Part shown: positions 1 through 4,650 of the stretch, piece after piece
How the letters are laid out: each line of letters begins with the position of its first letter
How positions within the stretch are numbered: position 1 is the stretch's first letter
Assembly (NCBI GenBank): GCA_949448405.1
Contig: CASTFX010000058.1
Span: 1-7,277 of the forward strand
From: an uncultured Clostridia bacterium
Lineage (GTDB): Bacteria; Bacillota; Clostridia; TANB77; CAG-508
Reading direction: 5' to 3'
DNA length: 7,277 bases
Program-made: the position numbers and the translations under genes
Notes under the pieces: model-generated
What the model saw: only the letters and a program-made list of their open reading frames with translations
Databases searched by the model: none
What the model was told of the DNA's origin: nothing

Positions 1-1278
1 CCAACATAACTTAAACACATTATTATCTATTAATTCTAATCTTCTTCCTAATTCTTTTCTAATTTCTCCTGCGATAGTTGATACTATATTTTTATCATCT
101 GCTACAAAAAATATTGCTGAATTTGGTTTAAGCCCTGTCTTTTCCATTAATATTTTCTTATGCTCTTCGTCTATAAATTTAGCAATAGAACCTTGTAAGT
201 TTCCATCTTCAAGTGCTTTAACCCATGCAAGTCCCTTTGCCCCTGCTTCTTTTGTAGCAAATTCAACCATTTCATCAAAAAATCTTCTTGGTCTTGTTTC
301 TATATTAGGTGTTACAATTGCCCTAACAGTCTTTCCTTTAAATGCGTTGAATTCTAGCTCTTGGAATATCTCTGATACATCTTGTATTAAAAGAGGATTT
401 CTTAAATCTGGTTTATCCGAACCATATTTAAGCATAGCATCTTTGTATGTTATTCTTGGAAATGGATATTCTGCTACTTTTTTGTTAGAAAACTTTGTAA
501 AAGTATCATACATAACTTTTTCCATAACTTTGAATACATCTTCTTGTGTAGCAAAAGACATTTCCATGTCTAATTGATAAAATTCTCCTGGTGCACGGTC
601 TGCTCTTGCGTCTTCATCTCTAAAGCATGGCGCGATTTGAAAATATTTATCTATTCCGGACACCATTAATAATTGCTTAAATTGTTGTGGAGCTTGTGGA
701 AGTGCATAAAATCTTCCAGGATGTACACGGCTTGGAACTAGATAATCTCTTGCTCCTTCTGGAGATGAACTTGTTAATACTGGTGTTTGAACTTCAGTAA
801 ATCCTTGCTCTATCATTTTGCTTCTTAAAAATTGAATTACTTTTGCTCTTAAAAGAATATTATTCTTCAATTTTTCATTTCTTAAATCTAGAAATCTGTA
901 TTGAAGTCTTAAATCTTCTCTTACTTCCATATCTGTATTTATCTCAAAAGGTAATACTTTTAATCTTTTCCCTAATATTTCTACCTTTTCTATTTCAATT
1001 TCTATTTTTCCTGTTGGAATATTTTCATTTATATCACTTCTTTTTCTAACTTTACCTTCTATTGAAATTGTTGATTCTACAGGAATGTGTGATGCTGCTT
1101 CCATTAGTTCTCCTGTTCCAGAAGTTACAGCTTGTGTTATTCCATATTGGTCTCTTATGTCTATAAATACAAGCCCACCTAAATTTCTGACAGTTTGTGC
1201 CCATCCTGCTAACTTTACTGTTTTTCCTATATCTTCTTCTCTTAATTCCCCACAATTATGTGTTCTGTACTCAAACAT
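1..1278 (-). CDS. aspS: Aspartyl-tRNA synthetase, N-terminal 426 residues (3' end runs off the window)
   Basis: Class II synthetase that charges tRNA-Asp with aspartate in the cytoplasm. Translating the minus strand from the ATG at 1278 gives 426 residues with no stop; bacterial AspRS is about 590, so roughly 165 residues, including motif 3, lie outside. Seen: N-terminal OB-fold anticodon-binding domain (about 1-105, with GELREEDIGKTVKLAGW), motif 1 region (about 150-165), the TSSSPEGARDYLVPSRVHPG block (170-188), QAPQQFKQLLM (195-205), motif 2 (FRDEDARADRAPGEFYQLD, 219-237), YGSDKPDLRNP (285-295) and most of the bacterial GAD insert (about 297-415). The start fits the family N-terminus. Ribosome-site choice is poor: GAAAGGG lies 13 nt upstream and AGGA lies almost against the ATG. 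It sits 21 nt after mltG and is probably co-transcribed with it. The motif 2 loop has the extra Gly and FYQLD seen in alphaproteobacterial-type AspRS, and Leu33 occupies the discriminating-enzyme position. Identity is very secure. Confidence 0.97.
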   Translation of the reverse strand, partial: MFEYRTHNCGELREEDIGKTVKLAGWAQTVRNLGGLVFIDIRDQYGITQAVTSGTGELMEAASHIPVESTISIEGKVRKRSDINENIPTGKIEIEIEKVEILGKRLKVLPFEINTDMEVREDLRLQYRFLDLRNEKLKNNILLRAKVIQFLRSKMIEQGFTEVQTPVLTSSSPEGARDYLVPSRVHPGRFYALPQAPQQFKQLLMVSGIDKYFQIAPCFRDEDARADRAPGEFYQLDMEMSFATQEDVFKVMEKVMYDTFTKFSNKKVAEYPFPRITYKDAMLKYGSDKPDLRNPLLIQDVSEIFQELEFNAFKGKTVRAIVTPNIETRPRRFFDEMVEFATKEAGAKGLAWVKALEDGNLQGSIAKFIDEEHKKILMEKTGLKPNSAIFFVADDKNIVSTIAGEIRKELGRRLELIDNNVFKLCW

Positions 1279-1298
1279 TTCCTAAATTCATCCCTTTC
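1279..1298 (-). promoter_or_regulatory. Ribosome binding region of aspS with unusual spacing
   Basis: Reading the minus strand, GAAAGGG (1292-1298) lies 13 nt before the aspS ATG, at the long end of useful spacing. A second weak element, AGGA, almost abuts the ATG. An out-of-frame ATG (1289-1291) directly follows GAAAGGG and reads only six codons before stopping inside aspS. The family N-terminus argues for the ATG at 1278. Confidence 0.45.
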
Positions 1299-1299
1299 A

Positions 1300-2436
1300 T
1301 TATTTATCAAAATTATACCAAGCTCCTGTCGCTTTTAAATCATCTATGATTTTTTGGTGTTCTTCATTTGATTTTGTAAAATATATTTTTCCTGATGCAT
1401 CTGCAACAAAGAATAAATTCTCTGTATGATTTGGATTTACTGCTGCCTCAATCGAAGCCTTACTAACTGAACATATTGGTCCTATTGGAAGTTTTCCTAA
1501 CATATTTGGTCCACGAGTATTGTATGGATTATATGTGTTAATCTCTTTTTTATATAAATCACGACTTCCAAGGTCTATTTTAAAAGCATAATATGTTGTA
1601 ACATCACTTCCAAGACTCATATTCTTATTTAATCTATTATATAACACACTTGTTACATCTTTTCTGTCTTTATCAAATATAGCTTCATTTTCAGCAATTG
1701 ATGCAATAGTAAGGATTTCATGCACATTGTATTTACCTTTTTCTATTTTCACTTTATAAGGCTCTAATATTTTTGCTGTTTGGTCTAGAAGAGTTTTAAA
1801 TATTTCCTGTATAGTAACCTCCTTATTCTCAAAAGAATACGTATCTGGGAATAAATATCCTTCTAATGGGTAGTAAATATTTTCATCTTTAATTGTATCT
1901 GTCAAAAACCAATATTCATTAATTAAGCTATCTATATATTCTTCATCTTCTAATAGCTCATAAACAGCTTCTTCTGTATTGTTAGTATTTTTAGCTATCT
2001 CATTTGCAAAATATCTAAAAGTTTTTCCTTCTACAAATGTAATCTTTAATTGATTATCTTTAAAAAGTTTTCCGGTTTGTAAGGTTTTTACTATATCTAC
2101 TACATTCATATCCTTTGTAAGCTCATATTTACCAGCTTGAAAATCAGAAATATTATTTAATTTCACATATAATTTAAATGCTAACTCGCTTCTTATCATT
2201 CCGTTATTTTTCAAAACTGTTGCTATTTTATTAGTTCCAGAGCCCAGAGGAATCTCTAATGATACCTTGTCCTCTGCTGAACCTATTGCAGATAAGCATA
2301 TATTATACCATATAACAGTTGAAATTGCTACTAATATTACGAAAATCACTGCAATTACTAATACTTTTAATATTCCTCCCTTTTTATTTGTTTCTGCATG
2401 TCTATTCTTTCTAGTTTTTACTTCATTCTCTTCCAC
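1300..2436 (-). CDS. mltG: Endolytic murein transglycosylase MltG (YceG-like), GTG start
   Basis: A membrane-anchored lytic transglycosylase that cuts nascent glycan strands inside the chain and so sets glycan length during wall elongation (known family role). Seen in 378 residues: a short basic cytoplasmic tail, one transmembrane segment (about 22-46), a LysM-like region (about 55-125), then the YceG catalytic domain. Diagnostic blocks are LEGYLFPDTY (191-200), ILTIASIAENEA (241-252), VLYNRLNKNMSLGSD (264-278), YNPYNTRG (302-309) and LPIGPICSVSKASIEAA (316-332), with a C-terminal FFVADASGKIYF block (342-353). By alignment to the E. coli ASIIEKET motif, Glu249 is the catalytic acid. Length is normal. 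The start is GTG; AAGGAGG lies 9 nt upstream and no in-frame ATG is nearby. It follows the SH3 protein by 15 nt and precedes aspS by 21 nt, implying one transcript. Nothing appears truncated or missing. Confidence 0.95.
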   Translation of the reverse strand: MEENEVKTRKNRHAETNKKGGILKVLVIAVIFVILVAISTVIWYNICLSAIGSAEDKVSLEIPLGSGTNKIATVLKNNGMIRSELAFKLYVKLNNISDFQAGKYELTKDMNVVDIVKTLQTGKLFKDNQLKITFVEGKTFRYFANEIAKNTNNTEEAVYELLEDEEYIDSLINEYWFLTDTIKDENIYYPLEGYLFPDTYSFENKEVTIQEIFKTLLDQTAKILEPYKVKIEKGKYNVHEILTIASIAENEAIFDKDRKDVTSVLYNRLNKNMSLGSDVTTYYAFKIDLGSRDLYKKEINTYNPYNTRGPNMLGKLPIGPICSVSKASIEAAVNPNHTENLFFVADASGKIYFTKSNEEHQKIIDDLKATGAWYNFDK

Positions 2437-2445
2437 TATTATTTT

Positions 2446-2452
2446 CCTCCTT
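2446..2452 (-). promoter_or_regulatory. Strong Shine-Dalgarno deciding the GTG start of mltG
   Basis: On the minus strand AAGGAGG ends 9 nt before the GTG at 2436 and overlaps the TAA stop of the upstream gene (2452-2454). The overlap suggests translational coupling of the two genes. No ATG or TTG start in frame is better placed. Confidence 0.8.
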
Positions 2453-3462
2453 TATAAGCTATTTTGATTCAAGAACTCATTACTTAATATACCATTATTG
2501 TTTGTTATCATTACTGCTCCACCTATTTCTTTTAGTCTTGGTATTAGTTCAAGAATTAGCCTTTCTAACTTATTCGTTTCAACTTCAATATCTTTTAAAT
2601 CTAAATTTATTGTATATTTACTTTTTGATACACAATCTTCTAGCATTTTGCTTATTGTAGTCTTTCTATTACTAAAATTGTTAATACTATCATTTTTTAT
2701 TGTCTTCTTTGTTATCTTTATCGCATTATTCGCATCTGCTGCACTTGGCATAAAATAGTCTTCATTCATATTCATTCTCTTATACTCTTTATCAGATAGC
2801 TTATTTTGTTTTATATAGCCTTCCTTACCATCATATGTTAAGACTTTTACCCAACCTTCCTTGTCAGCTTCTCCTAAGTAAATTACTTCTTGTCCTTCTT
2901 CTATTTTCTTGATTGTTTTTGCAAACAGCCCAGTTTCTTGTTTTAGCGAAACCTTTTTTATCGTTTTAACTGTTATAAGTTCTTTGTATAAAGACAATAC
3001 AATTGCTGTATCTTTACTTGCAAAAACTTCTATATTATATACATTTGTAATATCTGAAATTGGTATATAGTATTTTTCATCATATTTAATAACTTGTGAA
3101 GATAAAAGAAGTGTTGCAGAATTTAATTCAAAAACATTTGAATTAACCTCTATTGCTCCAACTTTGGTACCAGAAATAGTTATTACTTTTCCTGTTTCTT
3201 CTTCAAAATATAAATTAGGGTCAAAGATATTTTTTATATCTTCTAGTGACATATATAACTTTTGCGCAGTATCAATATATATATTATCTAGTAGACTACT
3301 TGTTATATTTTTGTTATCTACTATTAATGTTAATTCTATATTTTCTTCTTCCTTTGGTTTAAATATTATTTTAATTAGAAAAGTTATTATAATTATAATC
3401 AAAATCAGTAAAAATAATCTTGAAATTAGCTTCTTCTTATTAACTTTTTTCTTTTTCCCCAT
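2452..3462 (-). CDS. Membrane-anchored stalk/SH3 protein with a degenerate GH18-like C-terminus
   Basis: No gene name recognised. The 336 residues read as: a very basic start (GKKKKVNKKK), one transmembrane helix (about 14-34, in-to-out), a copper-amine-oxidase-N-like beta region with two similar halves (about 44-158; LYMSLEDIKNIF and YYIPISDITNVY), a bacterial SH3 domain (about 163-222; KEGWVKVLTYDGKEGYIKQNKL), and a C-terminal tail. Residues 264-327 resemble part of the glycoside hydrolase 18 barrel. TINLDLKDI sits where active members have D-G-I-N-I-D-F-E, followed by an LxELxPRLKEIG-like helix. Here the first Asp is Tyr and the catalytic Glu is Lys, and the early and late barrel strands are absent. 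I infer a non-catalytic wall-binding protein outside the membrane. The ATG has GGAG 6 nt upstream, and a candidate promoter lies about 50 nt further up. Adjacency to mltG suggests a joint role in peptidoglycan metabolism. The GH18 link is by eye only. Confidence 0.85.
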   Translation of the reverse strand: MGKKKKVNKKKLISRLFLLILIIIIITFLIKIIFKPKEEENIELTLIVDNKNITSSLLDNIYIDTAQKLYMSLEDIKNIFDPNLYFEEETGKVITISGTKVGAIEVNSNVFELNSATLLLSSQVIKYDEKYYIPISDITNVYNIEVFASKDTAIVLSLYKELITVKTIKKVSLKQETGLFAKTIKKIEEGQEVIYLGEADKEGWVKVLTYDGKEGYIKQNKLSDKEYKRMNMNEDYFMPSAADANNAIKITKKTIKNDSINNFSNRKTTISKMLEDCVSKSKYTINLDLKDIEVETNKLERLILELIPRLKEIGGAVMITNNNGILSNEFLNQNSL

Positions 3463-3512
3463 ATATTACTCCATTTATTATATATTTAGCTTAGTAATAC
3501 TGTTATTGAATA

Positions 3513-3541
3513 ATTTTATAATACTTTTTCTCAAATGTCTA
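3513..3541 (-). promoter_or_regulatory. Candidate sigma-A promoter for the SH3 protein-mltG-aspS unit
   Basis: On the minus strand a -35 TAGACA (3536-3541) and a -10 TAAAAT (3513-3518) are separated by exactly 17 nt. Each matches the consensus at 5 of 6 positions. The site lies in the 107-nt gap after the rhodanese gene, about 50 nt upstream of the SH3 protein start, so it could drive the three downstream genes independently. Confidence 0.55.
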
Positions 3542-3558
3542 TACCTAATTGAAATATA

Positions 3559-3577
3559 CTTTTTAAGATTTAAAAAG
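3559..3577. repeat. Small AT-rich inverted repeat spanning the rhodanese stop codon
   Basis: CTTTTTAA and TTAAAAAG form a perfect 8-bp inverted repeat around a 3-nt centre, covering the TAA stop of the rhodanese gene. The stem is mostly A-T and no T-run follows on the minus strand, so it is at best a weak terminator. Read-through into the SH3 protein gene is plausible. Confidence 0.4.
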
Positions 3578-3926
3578 CACTATCTATTCCACCTTTTAGA
3601 GAATAAAGTTGTGTATATCCTTTAGCTTCTAAGATTTGATACGCTTGCCTACTTCTTGAGCCATATTGACAGTATAGTATTATAGGCTGATTTTTATTTG
3701 GTAACATTTCTTTATATCTTCTTCCTAAATCATAAAGCGGAATGTTAATAGCCGATTTTATTCTATTTTCTGCAAATTCTTGTGGACTTCTTATATCCAC
3801 AATTTTTAAATTTCCATTTTCCTTTATTAGCCTTTTTAAATTATCATAACTAATCTCTCTAATATTTGTATTTCTTGTCTGTTTAATACCACTTAAAGCT
3901 TTCATTACCTTTTCTTTAAATTTCAT
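3570..3926 (-). CDS. Single-domain rhodanese-like sulfurtransferase
   Basis: A 118-residue cytoplasmic protein of the rhodanese fold, which carries sulfane sulfur as a persulfide on an active-site cysteine (known family chemistry; acceptor unknown here). Seen: a basic N-terminal extension of about 22 residues before ISYDNLKRLI, then LKIVDIRSPQEFAENRI (40-56), the I-N-I-P-L block (60-64), and the active-site loop C86-Q-Y-G-S-R-S (86-92), close to the family CxxGxRS pattern. It ends with LKGGIDSAF, where the family usually has GGI/GGxxxW. The persulfide cysteine is present, so an active enzyme is likely. AGGTG lies 9 nt before the ATG. It stands between the long AT-rich intergenic block and the SH3 protein gene. 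No sulfur-metabolism neighbour is visible, so its partner cannot be inferred. Confidence 0.92.
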   Translation of the reverse strand: MKFKEKVMKALSGIKQTRNTNIREISYDNLKRLIKENGNLKIVDIRSPQEFAENRIKSAINIPLYDLGRRYKEMLPNKNQPIILYCQYGSRSRQAYQILEAKGYTQLYSLKGGIDSAF

Positions 3927-3980
3927 TATTGTTCACACCTTTTTTGTTTTTTACATTTATTATGTTACAGTATATTACAA

Positions 3981-3993
3981 AATTCTTAGAATT
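3981..3993. repeat. 13-bp palindrome AATTCTTAGAATT
   Basis: Perfect 6-bp half-sites about a single central base, roughly 55 bp upstream of the rhodanese start. Its symmetry and position would suit a dimeric repressor operator, but no protein can be assigned. Confidence 0.4.
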
Positions 3994-4001
3994 GTGCCAT
4001 T

Positions 4002-4032
4002 TTTGTTACAAACATTTTTCATTTGTAACAAA
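4002..4032. repeat. Inverted repeat of TTTGTTACAAA / TTTGTAACAAA
   Basis: Two 11-bp arms (4002-4012 and 4022-4032) are exact reverse complements around a 9-nt spacer. Each arm is itself symmetric (TTTGT-N-ACAAA), giving four TTTGT/ACAAA half-sites. This looks more like a double protein-binding site than an RNA hairpin. It lies about 75-105 bp upstream of the rhodanese start. Confidence 0.65.
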
Positions 4033-4033
4033 T

Positions 4034-4062
4034 ATTACTATTTTATTACAAATATTTTTCAA
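4034..4062 (-). promoter_or_regulatory. Weak candidate promoter upstream of the rhodanese gene
   Basis: On the minus strand TTGAAA (4057-4062, 5 of 6 matches) and AGTAAT (4034-4039, 4 of 6) have 17-nt spacing. The region is so AT-rich that chance matches are common. If real, the promoter would make a leader of about 100 nt containing the TTTGTNACAAA repeats. Confidence 0.25.
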
Positions 4063-4069
4063 AAATATT
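4051..4069. repeat. 19-bp perfect palindrome AATATTTTTCAAAAATATT
   Basis: Nine-bp arms mirror around a single C. It contains only A and T apart from the centre, so it would melt easily. It lies between the TTTGTNACAAA repeat and the DnaA boxes. Confidence 0.55.
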
Positions 4070-4125
4070 ACTAAATTCTGTTATTATGTAAAATCTTTGT
4101 AACATTTTTGGTTTACATTAACGTT

Positions 4126-4134
4126 TTATCCACA
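4126..4134 (+). promoter_or_regulatory. DnaA box 1, TTATCCACA
   Basis: Perfect match to the high-affinity DnaA box. It points toward box 2, with 13 nt between them, so the two form an inverted pair. Confidence 0.7.
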
Positions 4135-4147
4135 CATTTTTAAAAAA

Positions 4148-4156
4148 TGTGGATAA
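4148..4156 (-). promoter_or_regulatory. DnaA box 2, TTATCCACA on the minus strand
   Basis: The plus strand reads TGTGGATAA, the exact complement of the consensus. It lies 12 bp from box 3 in the same orientation. Confidence 0.7.
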
Positions 4157-4159
4157 CTT

Positions 4160-4168
4160 TGTGAATAA
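4160..4168 (-). promoter_or_regulatory. DnaA box 3, TTATTCACA on the minus strand
   Basis: The plus strand reads TGTGAATAA. It matches the relaxed consensus TTATNCACA, with one change from the perfect box, in the same orientation as box 2 and 12 bp from it. Confidence 0.55.
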
Positions 4169-4290
4169 CTGTAATATTAATCTTTTTTGTGCGAACTTTT
4201 AGGTAAGTTAAAATAATATGCTAAATTATGTGAAGCTTTTATTTTATTTACTAACATATTATGTGCACAGGTCTTTTGTTCGGAATAACT

Positions 4291-4329
4291 AAAAACCTAG
4301 AGCATGTTATCAAGCATTCTCTAGGTTTT
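4291..4329 (-). terminator. Intrinsic terminator closing the polC-DUF1294 unit
   Basis: The arms AAAACCTAGAG and CTCTAGGTTTT (4292-4302 and 4319-4329) form a perfect 11-bp stem. After one mismatch, three more pairs can form, leaving an 8-nt loop. On the minus strand the 3' arm ends in five T residues, and the hairpin begins 6 nt after the DUF1294 stop codon. The plus-strand side also has TTTT, but no gene reads that way. Confidence 0.9.
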
Positions 4330-4335
4330 CACTTA

Positions 4336-4638
4336 TTATTTTCCTTCCATTATCCAAAAAATAACAAAAGCTATTTCTGTAATTAATATAACTGGAAATC
4401 CCACTACAAATTTTAATTTTTTAGTTTTATGCCTAAAAAGATACATTCCCGCTATTGTTCCTATTCCTCCTCCAAGTGCCGTAAGTATAAATAAAGTTTT
4501 TTCAGGTATTCTCCATGTTCCTCTTTTCGCTTTCTGTTTATCTATAAGCATTGCTAAAAATCCTATTAAATTAATTGCAACTAAATACATTATTACATAC
4601 TTTAATGGAAATATTATTAAAAATGTTTCTATACTCAT
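4336..4638 (-). CDS. DUF1294 family small membrane protein
   Basis: A 100-residue protein of unknown function in the DUF1294 family. Seen: hydrophobic segment 1 (about 12-32), the family block D33-K-Q-K-A...W42-R-I-P-E46, a glycine-rich hydrophobic segment (about 48-66, ALGGGIGTIAGM), the R69-H-K-T-K-K basic stretch, then a final transmembrane segment (about 77-96). Three membrane spans with short charged loops are likely. GGAGG lies 7 nt before the ATG, and the same AAGGAGG run overlaps the polC stop codon, so translation is probably coupled to polC. It is the last gene before the strong terminator. Family membership is clear from the WRIPE and GM-x-x-F-RHKT motifs; biochemical function is unknown and the link with polC may be only positional. 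Confidence 0.9.
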   Translation of the reverse strand: MSIETFLIIFPLKYVIMYLVAINLIGFLAMLIDKQKAKRGTWRIPEKTLFILTALGGGIGTIAGMYLFRHKTKKLKFVVGFPVILITEIAFVIFWIMEGK

Positions 4639-4650
4639 ACTTATTCCTCC

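Larger units (their letters stand above)
4126..4156. repeat. Near-perfect inverted repeat carrying DnaA boxes 1 and 2
   Basis: TTATCCACA and TGTGGATAA flank an A/T centre. A two-base CA insertion in the left side interrupts otherwise continuous symmetry (TTATCCACA-CA-TTTTT against AAAAATGTGGATAA). No T-run follows on either strand where a terminator would need one, so it reads as a DNA site. Confidence 0.6.
3927..4291. other. Long AT-rich non-coding block with DnaA boxes and dense palindromes
   Basis: About 365 bp between the terminator after the DUF1294 gene and the rhodanese start, with no credible ORF on either strand. Part 3951-4174 holds roughly ten TTACA/TGTAA copies, three separate perfect inverted repeats and three DnaA boxes. 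Part 4175-4291 holds little that I can name: AT-rich sequence and one 8-bp palindrome TGTGCACA (4262-4269). The layout (DnaA boxes next to a very AT-rich stretch) resembles an origin or a DnaA-titrating/regulatory site, but no dnaA or dnaN is in view. Confidence 0.6.

Noticed and set aside
347..1285. Several 60-76 codon ORFs in other frames over aspS
   Set aside because: The minus-strand frame with clear AspRS motifs covers all of them, and none has family-like sequence.
3164..3625. A 153-codon plus-strand ORF opposite the SH3 protein gene
   Set aside because: It is rich in Ile/Leu/Phe/Ser as expected from the complement of an AT-rich, lysine-rich gene and its transmembrane region. It has no ribosome site and runs antisense to a well-supported coding sequence.
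3994..3999. TGGCAC on the minus strand, as in the -24 element of a sigma-54 promoter
   Set aside because: The matching GC at -12 is absent at the proper spacing.
3962..4102. A 47-codon plus-strand ORF across the AT-rich intergenic block
   Set aside because: There is no Shine-Dalgarno sequence, its composition simply follows the repeats, and it crosses the palindromes.
4126..4156. The DnaA-box inverted repeat as a transcription terminator
   Set aside because: No T-run follows the stem on either strand, no gene ends beside it, and a much better terminator already closes the polC unit.
4159..4165. TTGTGAA, like half of a Rex operator
   Set aside because: No TTCACAA half follows at the right distance; the sequence is better explained as part of DnaA box 3.
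4192..4282. CGAAC and GTTCG, as in the Gram-positive LexA box
   Set aside because: The two half-sites are more than 80 bp apart instead of 4 bp.
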